Of a stretch of DNA of 64,000 bases, positions 37,959 through 46,484 are shown piece after piece. The position numbers and the translations under genes are program-made. Position 1 is the first letter of the stretch. Every line of letters begins with the position of its first letter. The stretch lies in NCBI RefSeq assembly GCF_033096445.1, contig NZ_AP028155.1, positions 811,880-875,879 of the forward strand, read 5' to 3'. Under the pieces are notes generated by a model. That model ran no database searches, was not told the DNA's origin, and saw only the letters and a list, made by a program, of their open reading frames with translations. Source of the stretch: Butyricimonas faecihominis (lineage in GTDB: Bacteria; Bacteroidota; Bacteroidia; Bacteroidales; Marinifilaceae).

Positions 37959-39641
37959 ATGAAGATACATAAATATATATGGTGTGCTATGGTGATGTTT
38001 TTCCTTTTCGGTTGTTTTGACGATAAGGGAAATTATGACTATGCGGGGATTCCTGAGGTGAAAGTTCTCGGTTATATCACGAATGAGGAGGAACTTGGGA
38101 GTTTCTGGGATTTAACGGTTGGTGACGTGGTGATAGTCGAACCTATTCTTGAGTACACGGGTGATTCCACGGCTCTCGCTCTGAAATTTGAGTGGATTGC
38201 CGAGAATGGGACTACTGATGAGGTGAAGACCATCGGGTTTGGGAAACAACTGGTTTGGGAAACGGATATGGGTGGTTTTATAAGAGTTTCCTTGTTTATC
38301 ACCGACACGTTGACAGGCTATCAGATCATTCACGAGGAGTTAGCGATGTGGCCCACGAACAGTGAATCCACCTCCGAGGCATGGATGGTACTTTCCGAGG
38401 TGGATGGGAAAGCTTGTTTCTCTATACTTGAAGATGCAAGTAACTGGGAGGGTACTAATTACGTGTACCGTTTCCGCGAGATGGTGGATTATTATCCGAC
38501 ACAGAACGGAGGACAGGAACTGGGCGGTCATCCGGTCAAGATTATGAATCATTGGCTGGGGGGCGGAAGTTCGTCAGCCCCCGGTATGTTACTCCTTCTT
38601 CAAAACGGGGGTATTGGTCCGATCTACATGGGGAATCAGGATTATCGTCGGGCTCTGGACTTGAAGGATGATTTCATTAATGGCGTGTTACCCAACGTGA
38701 TCTTCAAAGATGCCGTGGCGAACCAAAAGAGTCATATCCTACTCTCGGAGGACGGGGGACTATACATGAAAGCAGTCGAAAATCTGGATGTATGGTTCAC
38801 GGGTAAATACCTCGATGTCCCTGCCACGATAGAGGGAGGAATGAAAATCGATCGTTTGATACGGATGCCTTACTCCGGAAATACCACGGGAACTTTCGCT
38901 CTCGACGTGCTACATCATCGCTTGCTCTTCATCCAAGATCATAACGACTTGGAGTACGAAGGCGTGTGGGGAGATGCGAACGCAATATCCGAGATATTCA
39001 CGGAGTCTGTTCCCGGTATTACTCTCGCCTTGAATAACCTGAAAGACATTGATGTCCTGTATTGTGGCTCTTACGTGGGACAAGTCATATCGGAATGGGG
39101 AATTCCAGATCGGACATCTGATGTGTTTATGCTTTATAAAGACAACCGGGCGGGGAGTGAGACCGTCGGGCAATATTGCATCTATACCTTCCAATTTGCT
39201 TACGATTTTGAACTATGGATTAACAAGGCTATCCCCAAAATCGAGAGAGCATTTCCCGCGGCTTTCCAGTATGCGATTCGAGAGGATGGGCAATTCTTTG
39301 TTTCACCCGCCGGGCAATATGAATTTCTGTTCTTTAGTTCCGGTGCTTCCCATAGTGAATTGTGGGGATACATATTCCGGGGAACGGGAGGAACAGACCC
39401 GATCAAGTTGTTTGACTTCGGAGGTCGGAAAATAGCCCGGATCTCGTCGACAGATGCGGGAAATGGAGGTAGCTCGATGGGAATGGATTTAACTGTGGCG
39501 CTTGAAACCGGGGAAATATACATGTTCAACGTGAATAACTCCCACTTTGGCACGGGTATCACTCCGAAGTGGACGTCAACCAAGAATTACGGTAAGATTG
39601 TTGATATACGGTATGATGGCCCGGCTAAACATGCGATTTAA
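37959..39641 (+). CDS. PKD-like family lipoprotein
   Basis: A 560-residue lipoprotein (FLFGC, Cys near 19) beginning CFDDKGNYDY, the hallmark of the PKD-like lipoproteins found after SusCD and DUF4843 genes in Bacteroidales. An N-terminal Ig/PKD-type domain (about 30-140) is followed by a long beta-rich part that may be a propeller. It is expected on the cell surface next to SusCD. It is the last gene of the transcript, followed by a strong hairpin. Ligand unknown. Confidence 0.8.
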   Translation: MKIHKYIWCAMVMFFLFGCFDDKGNYDYAGIPEVKVLGYITNEEELGSFWDLTVGDVVIVEPILEYTGDSTALALKFEWIAENGTTDEVKTIGFGKQLVWETDMGGFIRVSLFITDTLTGYQIIHEELAMWPTNSESTSEAWMVLSEVDGKACFSILEDASNWEGTNYVYRFREMVDYYPTQNGGQELGGHPVKIMNHWLGGGSSSAPGMLLLLQNGGIGPIYMGNQDYRRALDLKDDFINGVLPNVIFKDAVANQKSHILLSEDGGLYMKAVENLDVWFTGKYLDVPATIEGGMKIDRLIRMPYSGNTTGTFALDVLHHRLLFIQDHNDLEYEGVWGDANAISEIFTESVPGITLALNNLKDIDVLYCGSYVGQVISEWGIPDRTSDVFMLYKDNRAGSETVGQYCIYTFQFAYDFELWINKAIPKIERAFPAAFQYAIREDGQFFVSPAGQYEFLFFSSGASHSELWGYIFRGTGGTDPIKLFDFGGRKIARISSTDAGNGGSSMGMDLTVALETGEIYMFNVNNSHFGTGITPKWTSTKNYGKIVDIRYDGPAKHAI

Positions 39642-39674
39642 AATGATATGGAGTGTCGTGCCGATAGAAGGCCG

Positions 39675-39708
39675 TTTAACCATCCGGCTATACAGCCGGA
39701 TGGTTAAA
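39675..39708 (+). terminator. Strong hairpin after the PKD-like gene
   Basis: Perfect 15-bp stem TTTAACCATCCGGCT / its complement with a 4-nt loop ATAC. A T-tract does not follow (TAAATTTATT), so termination or mRNA end protection are both possible. Confidence 0.65.
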
Positions 39709-39747
39709 TAAATTTATTAAAATCGTTTATATTTTGTGTTTTTAAGT

Positions 39748-39774
39748 AATACCTATCTCATTTTTAGGTATTTT
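39748..39774 (+). promoter_or_regulatory. Third AATACC-N14-GTATTTT motif, upstream of the sigma gene
   Basis: AATACC (39748-39753), 14 nt, GTATTTT (39768-39774). It is also a perfect dyad AATACCTA / TAGGTATT with a 9-nt centre. It would allow the sigma factor to control its own gene, with a 5' leader of about 200 nt. Confidence 0.5.
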
Positions 39775-39986
39775 TATTCTGAATACGTGGCACTAAGTGA
39801 TAGGATTTATTAGATAAACAAATTGTAACAAACGAAGAACGGGACAAAGGAAAATGTGAATTAAATTCTTCTGACGAGGGGTAGATAATCGGTGATTATT
39901 GAATCTTCGCCCCTTGGCTGTTCTTGTGTCTTCAATTGATGTTTTATCTCGATGTAAATGATATTTGACGTCTAATAGAAATAGAT

Positions 39987-40544
39987 ATGGTAAACCTTGA
40001 ATCTATTTTGTCGGGCATTAACGCAAAGAATGAAAGATGCTGGGAGCAACTCTACACGTCTTGCTATGCGGCGATGTGCGTGTACGTGGAGTCGATCGTG
40101 AAGGATATGGATTGCTCCAAGGACATCGTGCAGGACTTGCTGGTGAATCTCTGGCACTCGGATATTCGGTTCGCTTCCGGCCGGGAATTGATGGGGTACT
40201 TGTATAAATCTTTGTATAATAATTCTTTACTATATATCCGTAACAAGAGAAAAAGAGCGATGATTCTTGATAAAATAGACCAAGAGAAAGAAAACGAGGA
40301 TTTCTCGAAAGATTTCATGCTGGACACCGTGCAGGAAGAGATCGTACGTTTGCTACATCTTCATATTGGTGATTTACCGCGAGTGAGACGGCAGATCATG
40401 AAATTAAGTATCAGTGGTTTCTCCGGGAAGGAAATTGCCGATAAATTGGGCATTAGTGTGAACACAGTGAAGGTTCAAAAGAACAAAAGTATCAAATATT
40501 TGCGTGATCGGCTGATTCATTGTCGTCGGGAACTGGACTTGTGA
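39987..40544 (+). CDS. ECF sigma-70 factor of locus B
   Basis: A 185-residue ECF sigma factor. Region 2 shows LYTSCYAAMCVYVE and DIVQDLLVNLW; region 4 shows GFSGKEIADKLGISVNTVKVQKN. It is similar in size and layout to the locus A sigma factor. It lies after the operon instead of before FecR, an unusual place, but it is the only sigma gene in locus B, so it is the probable partner of the FecR protein at 30980. The sequence between the PKD-like gene and this one carries the same motif as the locus B promoters. Confidence 0.88.
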   Translation: MVNLESILSGINAKNERCWEQLYTSCYAAMCVYVESIVKDMDCSKDIVQDLLVNLWHSDIRFASGRELMGYLYKSLYNNSLLYIRNKRKRAMILDKIDQEKENEDFSKDFMLDTVQEEIVRLLHLHIGDLPRVRRQIMKLSISGFSGKEIADKLGISVNTVKVQKNKSIKYLRDRLIHCRRELDL

Positions 40545-40602
40545 GTGGCGTTTCGGAATATATTTTACATGGTGTTAAATTTGTGATTTTATTAAGAAAA
40601 TG

Positions 40603-40634
40603 TTTGGTAAATATAAAATAATGTTATATATTTA
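40603..40634 (+). promoter_or_regulatory. Candidate promoter of the 52-residue membrane protein gene
   Basis: TTTG (40603-40606), 20 nt, TATATTTA (40627-40634), one base off the -7 consensus and 62 bp before the start codon. Confidence 0.45.
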
Positions 40635-40695
40635 CAGAGAGCAATGATAGGAGCGAGAGTTTGATTTGAGTTAGTAACTTTTAAAATGAAAAGAG

Positions 40696-40854
40696 ATGAA
40701 AACTAAATGGAATCAAATGGTAATCGTAGTTCTACTACTGGTCGTCATCACGAGTATTGTTGTTTACACGTGGATAAGTTTTGCGGAGTTAATCAATTTC
40801 TTTGATCATGCTGCGAGCGAGGCATTCACGGGAATGAAAGTGGTGGGATTGTAA
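40696..40854 (+). CDS. Small single-helix membrane protein (52 aa)
   Basis: MKTKWNQMVIVV begins a 52-residue open frame with one strong membrane helix (about residues 8-28) and a short polar tail. A purine-rich AAAAGAG lies just before the ATG, and a promoter-like pair lies 62 bp upstream. No family is recognised. It stands alone between the locus B sigma gene and the restriction-modification genes, so it could belong to either or to neither. Confidence 0.5.
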   Translation: MKTKWNQMVIVVLLLVVITSIVVYTWISFAELINFFDHAASEAFTGMKVVGL

Positions 40855-41011
40855 CGGAATTAACGTTGTGAACCCGGGGATGTAAAACTTGGGGGAATTG
40901 GTTAAATGGTTGATTAACCGAGGAAGGAATAAATGGCGGATAAATTTTCCGAGCAGTGTCAATAACCCGATAAATATTGTTATTTTTGTAGGTGTAAAAA
41001 CGTACAAGTAA

Positions 41012-42286
41012 ATGGCATCTAAAACGATTCGGGTATTATCTTTATTTTCAGGTTGTGGTGGAATGGATTTAGGATTGGAAGGAGGATTCTCTATCCATAA
41101 GGGATGTATTAACGAGAAAAGTAATCCTGATTTTATTGAAAAGCAGGAGCGAGGTGAATTGGTAAAATTACATTCTACTCGTTTCCAACTTGTTTTCGCC
41201 AATGATATTTTGAAAGAGGCCCGGACGGCTTGGACCCATTATTTCGCCAAGTACGGTTACACGCCGGATGTTTACCGGGAGGAAAGTATCGTGGATCTCG
41301 TGAAACGGCACAAGGCAGGGGAACTGGTTTTCCCGGAAAAAGTAGACGTGGTTACAGGAGGTTTCCCGTGTCAGGATTTCAGTGTGGCGGGGAAACGTAA
41401 CGGTTTCAATTCTCATAAAGATCATAAGGGAAAAATTATTGATGGGGAGATTGCCTCGGAAGAAACCCGTGGTAAGTTATATATGTGGATGAAAGAGGTT
41501 ATTGAAATCACGAAACCCAAGCTGTTTATCGCGGAGAACGTGAAAGGATTGGTAAATCTTTCCAATGTGAAGGAGATTATTCAACAGGATTTTTCCCGGG
41601 CAGATGGAGACGGGTATATCGTGCTGGAACCTCGTGTTCTGCACGCCGCAGATTACGGTGTTCCCCAATCCCGTGAGAGGGTGATTTTTATCGGTATACG
41701 TAAATCTGCGTTAACACCCGCGGCCCGTGAGGCTTTGATGCGTGATGTTATCCCCGATGAATACGTGCCTTATCCGTCACCCAGTCATGCATATCATATT
41801 AAGAATAAGGGATTAATGCCCCCCCAGACGGTGGGAGGGATGTTTGCCGGACTGAAGGAACCGGAAGATAGTGATGATCCTGCACAAAAGGTCTATTCCA
41901 AAGCCAAGTTTATGGGTACTCATTGTCAAGGTCAGACAGAGGTGGATGTTAACGGGATCGGGCCGACGATTCGGGCAGAACATCATGGTAACATTGAATA
42001 TCGACGACTGTCAAAAGAACATGGCGGTATCATTGACAAGGAATTGAAAAAGGGATTGAAAGAGCGTCGTTTAACCCCGCGAGAATGTGCGTTGATACAG
42101 ACTTTCCCTCTTGATTATGAATTTGTGATTCCTCATGAGGAAAACAAACAGAGATATATTCTAAGTCCTTCGGCAGCCTATAAGATTATTGGAAATGCCG
42201 TTCCGCCTTTATTGGCTTACCATATAGGAAAACGAATTGAGAATTTGTGGGATCTTTATTTCGAACCTGATGAAGTCATTATTTAG
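41012..42286 (+). CDS. DNA cytosine-C5 methyltransferase of a type II restriction-modification system
   Basis: A 424-residue modification enzyme with the ordered C5 motifs: motif I SLFSGCGGMDLGLEGG near the N-terminus (SAM binding), motif IV GGFPCQDFSVAG with catalytic Cys120, motif VI FIAENVKGL, motif VIII VPQSRERVIFIGIR and motif X AYKIIGNAVPP near the C-terminus. The target recognition region lies between about 250 and 350; the target sequence cannot be read from it. All catalytic motifs are intact, so the host DNA is probably methylated. The endonuclease gene downstream overlaps or abuts it and is frameshifted. A -7-like TATTTTTG is at 40981-40988. Confidence 0.93.
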   Translation: MASKTIRVLSLFSGCGGMDLGLEGGFSIHKGCINEKSNPDFIEKQERGELVKLHSTRFQLVFANDILKEARTAWTHYFAKYGYTPDVYREESIVDLVKRHKAGELVFPEKVDVVTGGFPCQDFSVAGKRNGFNSHKDHKGKIIDGEIASEETRGKLYMWMKEVIEITKPKLFIAENVKGLVNLSNVKEIIQQDFSRADGDGYIVLEPRVLHAADYGVPQSRERVIFIGIRKSALTPAAREALMRDVIPDEYVPYPSPSHAYHIKNKGLMPPQTVGGMFAGLKEPEDSDDPAQKVYSKAKFMGTHCQGQTEVDVNGIGPTIRAEHHGNIEYRRLSKEHGGIIDKELKKGLKERRLTPRECALIQTFPLDYEFVIPHEENKQRYILSPSAAYKIIGNAVPPLLAYHIGKRIENLWDLYFEPDEVII

Positions 42287-43317
42287 TTTTCATATGCAAG
42301 ATGATCGTGCTTTCGAAGAGCTATTAGCAAAAGTAATAGACTTCATGAATCGGGAAGCATTGACGTTTCCGAAAATGTATACTGGTTTATTAGGTAGTAA
42401 ATTAGAAGACAAAGTCGTGGAGGTATTGCAACAATGTGCTGTCGGGACAATGTTTTGAAGATCAGATCGTGAAATATTCCGGGCAACGTTTTCCTGATAT
42501 TGTTATCGGTGGTTATTATGGGGTTGAGGTGAAAACAACGAAAGCTAATCATTGGAAGTCTACGGGAAGTAGTGTTGCTGAGGGGACTCGAGTGGAAGAT
42601 GTGGAGCGAGTATACCTTTTGTTTGGAAAAATGTGTGAACCGGTTTGTTTTGTTTGCAAGCCTTACGAAGAGTGTTTATCGGAAGTTGTGGTAACTCACT
42701 CTCCTCGTTATTTGGTAGATATGAATTTATCAAAAGGAGAAACAATTTTTGACAAGTTGGGAATTCCTTATGATGAATTGCGTTGTCAACCGAATCCAAT
42801 TCGAACCATTCTTGATTACTATCGTTCCCGGCTTAAAGAAGGTGAAGAATTATGGTGGTTGGATAATGATCATTCTAAGGTATCTAACCTTGTGATTCGT
42901 ATGTGGAGTTCGCTATCTCCGCAAGAGAAACAGAGATACCAAATTAAAGGATTTATCTTTTTCCCAGAGTTATTAAGTAATCGTTCGGATAAATTCAATC
43001 GGATGGCTGTTTGGCTTGCAACTCAAGAAGGAGTTGTTTGTCCGAATCTAAGAGATATTTTCTCGGCAGGAGGGAAGGAGTGTATTACGAAAAACGGAGA
43101 GAGTTATTCTGGTGTGTCAAAAGTGATTGGGAAACTTTACCGGGAATTATCTGCAATAAAAGAATTTATTCAGCAGGTTGATGATGCTGAATTGCAGGAG
43201 TATTGGAAATGTCAATTCAATATCGGGGAAAAATGGGAAACGTGGTGTCAATTGGCAATCAATAATCTTGAAACAATCAACACAACCGGAATCCCTTTGA
43301 AAAAATTAATCTGTTAG
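42270..43317 (+). pseudogene. Type II restriction endonuclease gene, frameshifted
   Basis: A PD-(D/E)XK-type endonuclease gene read in two frames. The first part (from ATG 42270 or 42294) runs through LEDKVVEVLQQCAVGTMF and stops at 42458. The second begins FEDQIVKYSGQRFPDIV and runs to 43317. Removing one T from the four-T run at 42453-42456 joins them into a 348-residue protein. The nuclease core is in PDIVIGGYYGVEVKTTK, followed by the conserved SVAEGTRVEDVERVYLLFGK. It overlaps the methyltransferase end, as expected for a restriction partner. Either the enzyme is inactivated or the extra T is a sequencing error. Confidence 0.8.
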
Positions 43318-43326
43318 TTTCGTTTT

Positions 43327-43809
43327 CTACAATTTTAACCGGAAAATATCGGATACTTGTTTAAAGCCGTGATGCTCGAAGAATTGATGGGCAGAATGGT
43401 TGTTGACGCCCGATTCGAGGTAACAATCCTGTATTCCTTTGTCCCGGAAACTTTCCGTCGCTCTTTGCAGGAGTTCCTGTCCGATACGCTTTCCCCGGTA
43501 TGCGGGATCGACACTGAGGTCAAAGATAACCCCGTAAGGTCTGGCTCCGTCATTCGTGATACCGAACAAAACGAACCCGATAATTGTTCCGTTTTCCAGA
43601 TAAAGCAGGAGCGTGTTGTCCGGGTTTTCTACTTGTCGATCGAGATAATTTAGCCACATTTCCTTGTAATTAGGAGCAAGCTCGTTACTCTCGAGAGCGA
43701 TTCCCATTTGTAGTTCCCCGTGGGAAATGTAGGCTTTGTGTGATTCGATAATGCGAGAGAAAAATTCGCAAAGTTGCGTCCTGTAATCGATAGAATATGT
43801 CTGTATCAT
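43327..43809 (-). CDS. GNAT family N-acetyltransferase
   Basis: A 160-residue acetyl-CoA-dependent acetyltransferase. The acetyl-CoA loop is AYRGKRIGQELLQRA (R/Q-x-x-G-x-G/A type), preceded by the beta-strand GVIFDLSVDP and followed by DCYLESGVNNHSAHQFFEHHGFK, split here as LESGVNNHSA and FFEHHGFK. The substrate is not predictable. It converges with the endonuclease gene, 9 bp away, and is itself 9 bp downstream of the next minus-strand gene, so those two may form one transcript. Confidence 0.87.
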   Translation of the reverse strand: MIQTYSIDYRTQLCEFFSRIIESHKAYISHGELQMGIALESNELAPNYKEMWLNYLDRQVENPDNTLLLYLENGTIIGFVLFGITNDGARPYGVIFDLSVDPAYRGKRIGQELLQRATESFRDKGIQDCYLESGVNNHSAHQFFEHHGFKQVSDIFRLKL

Positions 43810-43818
43810 ATACGTGAA

Positions 43819-45438
43819 TTAAATTTGATGTGATTTCATTTTACTATGCTTTTTCCGGAGATAATGAATAATTACCCGGATCATGATTTTCATGCTGAAA
43901 TATATACCAATAGAAGTGATAACAACCAGAACGACAGCCGTGAATACCCCAAATTCCTTGGAAATCATCGAGAACACGGGAGCCTCACCGTTACCTTCCA
44001 ATAATACCCCGAAAAGGGAGGCTATGGAAATGAAAAGAAGAATATTCTTCGTGCTGTTAGCCTCTTTCAGATCGGCTATATTGTTGGCATTTGTTAGGGA
44101 TTTATCCACTCTTTCCGTGATGTCCTTTAATTGCTGCTCGTCAGCGTCAATTCGTAGTCTTCGGCTTGTCTCGTGATACATATGCTTGTGAGACATATAG
44201 CGCAGGTAGCGTACCGAATCGAGTTGCAGTATTACATCGGATAAGCTGATACTTAGGCGGGCATTTTGCTCGATCATGTCTAGAATCTTGTCATTGATGA
44301 TTGTGAATCCCTGTTGGCCGTCCTTTGATTCCGGGTGACTGTTATCCTTGATCGCTTGTCGGGAATTGAAGATATATTTATTCAGCACGTAGTTGATCGT
44401 GTGTTTTTTAGCCAACAGGATTTCGACTAGCACAAGATATTCCGGCCAACTGACGTGATAACGGTCTCGTCGGGCCAAGTGTTTTTTCCAGTCGGTGGGA
44501 GCCTCTTTCCCACGGTTTCCGTACGTACCGATAACGAGACTCATGTTTTCATTTGCCAGCACAAGATCATCGGTGTCAATGGCGATGTTTTTCCCACAAA
44601 TATCTTCAAAACTGGAATCCATGCGGTAGGGCCACTCTTCGGGGTAAAGACTCATGAGGCCCACGAGTTCCGCCTTGTGACATTGTTCGATATGTTCGAT
44701 AACTTGGTCTTCCCGCATCTGGTCAAAACGGATTCGTCCCTCGTGACCGATACTTTCCCAAATATCCAGAAAGATATAATTATGCCATCCGTATTCGAAC
44801 TCTTGGGATTCTTTACTTTTTCTTGAATCGTTTTGTCTTTGCCTGTCAAAAAAATAGCGGTAGCGTTTTTGTACTTCATCGAAAGTAACGCCTTTCGTTT
44901 TCACGGTTGTCGTGTGGACGTGTGATTCTTCGTCGATGTGCAGGTCACTGATTGAAACGACTTTCAGGGAACCGTCGATTTCTTGGCCTTTCTTCTTGTT
45001 GTTGTAAACCCAATGTTCCACATGTTGCACGATCCCCGCTACGGCAATCAGTTGATCTGTGTTGAATGGAACATCTGTTTGGCAAAATTTGGTCCCGTTA
45101 ATTCTTCCCGTCGGGCTCACGATAATCCGGTAGGAGATTTCAACTGTCTTGTTGAAAAATACGGCAGCCCGCACGTGTACGTGTCCCCACAGTCTAGCGG
45201 GAGTGTTCCCGTCAATGTCAATACATATATCGAACCCTTTCAAGCGATAACGGTTGATGACTTTATCCGAATGGGTAAACAACTGGTTGTCAAAATGCCC
45301 GTCATCATCCTTCTTGATGAAGAAATTCGTTTCGGGGTTTAAGGGAATTTCAATTCCGGCAGAAGTAAAGGTCTGTATCAGAATGACGGAAAATTCATTG
45401 TAGATAAGACCGGATTCACACTGGTTGTAATTTCTCAT
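43819..45438 (-). CDS. Unrecognised protein with two C-terminal membrane helices
   Basis: A 539-residue protein that I do not recognise. The first ~450 residues look soluble and mixed alpha/beta, with aromatic-rich segments (YGWHNYIFLDIWES). A charged helical stretch at about 400-460 leads into two close membrane helices (about 465-481 and 498-516) and a short basic tail. This layout, a large soluble part with two end helices, resembles CorA-like channels, but no GMN motif is present, so the comparison stays loose. The start is ATG 45438, since a -7 element at 45456-45463 overlaps the longer frame. Confidence 0.7.
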   Translation of the reverse strand: MRNYNQCESGLIYNEFSVILIQTFTSAGIEIPLNPETNFFIKKDDDGHFDNQLFTHSDKVINRYRLKGFDICIDIDGNTPARLWGHVHVRAAVFFNKTVEISYRIIVSPTGRINGTKFCQTDVPFNTDQLIAVAGIVQHVEHWVYNNKKKGQEIDGSLKVVSISDLHIDEESHVHTTTVKTKGVTFDEVQKRYRYFFDRQRQNDSRKSKESQEFEYGWHNYIFLDIWESIGHEGRIRFDQMREDQVIEHIEQCHKAELVGLMSLYPEEWPYRMDSSFEDICGKNIAIDTDDLVLANENMSLVIGTYGNRGKEAPTDWKKHLARRDRYHVSWPEYLVLVEILLAKKHTINYVLNKYIFNSRQAIKDNSHPESKDGQQGFTIINDKILDMIEQNARLSISLSDVILQLDSVRYLRYMSHKHMYHETSRRLRIDADEQQLKDITERVDKSLTNANNIADLKEANSTKNILLFISIASLFGVLLEGNGEAPVFSMISKEFGVFTAVVLVVITSIGIYFSMKIMIRVIIHYLRKKHSKMKSHQI

Positions 45439-45455
45439 AGTACGCACGTTTCGTG

Positions 45456-45463
45456 CAAATATA
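45456..45463 (-). promoter_or_regulatory. -7 element of the unrecognised membrane protein gene
   Basis: TATATTTG read on the minus strand, 17 bp before ATG 45438. No good -33 element is seen. Confidence 0.45.
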
Positions 45464-45592
45464 AGCAAATTTTATAAATAAAACGGAGAAAGTATTTTTT
45501 CATAAAAGCTGATTTATTAGGAGATATTAAAAATATTCATTAGCTTTCCTAACTCGATAGAAATAAGTGTTTAATCAATAATAATAAAAAGT

Positions 45593-45742
45593 ATGATGCT
45601 AGGAGGAGTGGTTGGAATTTTGTATGTGGTGTTAAAACTAATACTGTTTGTCGGTTTGGTTATTTTACTTTGGAATGTTTATGTCGCATTGCGGATATAC
45701 ATCAAAAAGAATAGTGATGTGAAATGGAAAGAAAAAGACTGA
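45593..45742 (+). CDS. Small single-helix membrane protein (49 aa)
   Basis: A 49-residue frame, MMLGGVVGILYVVLKL onward, with one membrane helix over about residues 6-35 and a lysine-rich tail ending WKEKD. It lies between two minus-strand genes and on the opposite strand. No family recognised; the ribosome site is weak, as usual in this phylum. Confidence 0.4.
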   Translation: MMLGGVVGILYVVLKLILFVGLVILLWNVYVALRIYIKKNSDVKWKEKD

Positions 45743-45752
45743 CTTGTAAATG

Positions 45753-46484
45753 TCAGCCTTCTATTAATTCTTTCACGAAAGGTGTTGCCGGGGTATTCCT
45801 GATATGATCCGGGGTGTCCAGTTGCTCAACAAGCCCTTTGTTCATGACCATAACTCGGGTACCCAGTTTTAGAGCTTCTTTTATATCGTGGGTGATAAAC
45901 ACGATAGTCACTCCTAACTGCTCGTGAATGCGAATAATTTCACTCTGTAACATTTTACGTGTAATCTCATCAACCGCCCCGAACGGTTCGTCCATGAGCA
46001 GGATATCCGGGTTTGCGGCAAGGGCTCGGGCGATACCAACTCGTTGGCGTTGACCACCGGACAGTTCTGCCGGGTAACGGTCGAGCATATCCCTGTCAAG
46101 ACCGACCACATCAATCAATCGTTCCACCGCTTTGCGGGTACGTTCTTTGTCCCTGTGATTCAGTAGGCTGGGGACGTAAGCGATGTTTTTACGAATGGTC
46201 ATGTGGGGAAACAACCCGATACCTTGAATGACGTACCCGATGTTACGACGTAAAAGTGTTTGGTCCTCTTTCGAAATATCTTTCCCATCGACATAAATGA
46301 TCCCGAAAGTGGGAGAGATCAGCCCGTTAATTAACTTTAGTACGGTTGTCTTCCCAGAACCGGAACTTCCAATAATGGTTAGGAACTCGCCTTTCCGGAT
46401 CTCCAAGTTGAAGTCCTTTAATATTTCCCGGTTCCCGTATGATTTATTGACGTGTTCAAAACGAATAGCAACATTATTTTCCAT
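45753..46484 (-). CDS. Osmoprotectant (OpuC-type) ABC importer, ATP-binding protein
   Basis: A 243-residue ABC ATPase with Walker A GSSGSGKTT, signature LSGGQRQRVGIARAL and Walker B ILLMDEPFGAVD. Segment order and sequence match the glycine betaine/carnitine/choline importers (OpuCA, ProV-like). OpuCA proteins usually continue with two CBS domains that sense ionic strength; here the protein ends at ELIEG, so that sensor is absent. It is the last gene of a four-gene operon and overlaps the end of the binding-protein gene by 11 bp. Confidence 0.88.
   Translation of the reverse strand: MENNVAIRFEHVNKSYGNREILKDFNLEIRKGEFLTIIGSSGSGKTTVLKLINGLISPTFGIIYVDGKDISKEDQTLLRRNIGYVIQGIGLFPHMTIRKNIAYVPSLLNHRDKERTRKAVERLIDVVGLDRDMLDRYPAELSGGQRQRVGIARALAANPDILLMDEPFGAVDEITRKMLQSEIIRIHEQLGVTIVFITHDIKEALKLGTRVMVMNKGLVEQLDTPDHIRNTPATPFVKELIEG

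Larger units (their letters stand above)
39642..39986. other. Intergenic stretch before the locus B sigma gene
   Basis: About 345 bp without a gene. It holds the hairpin at 39675-39708, the candidate ECF promoter at 39748-39774, an imperfect hairpin around 39877-39915 (AGGGG ... CCCCT arms) and a weak -7-like GATATTTG at 39960-39967 with TTGA 20 nt upstream. Confidence 0.6.

Noticed and set aside
45438-45468. Upstream start of the unrecognised membrane protein
   Set aside because: A -7 element overlaps the extra codons.
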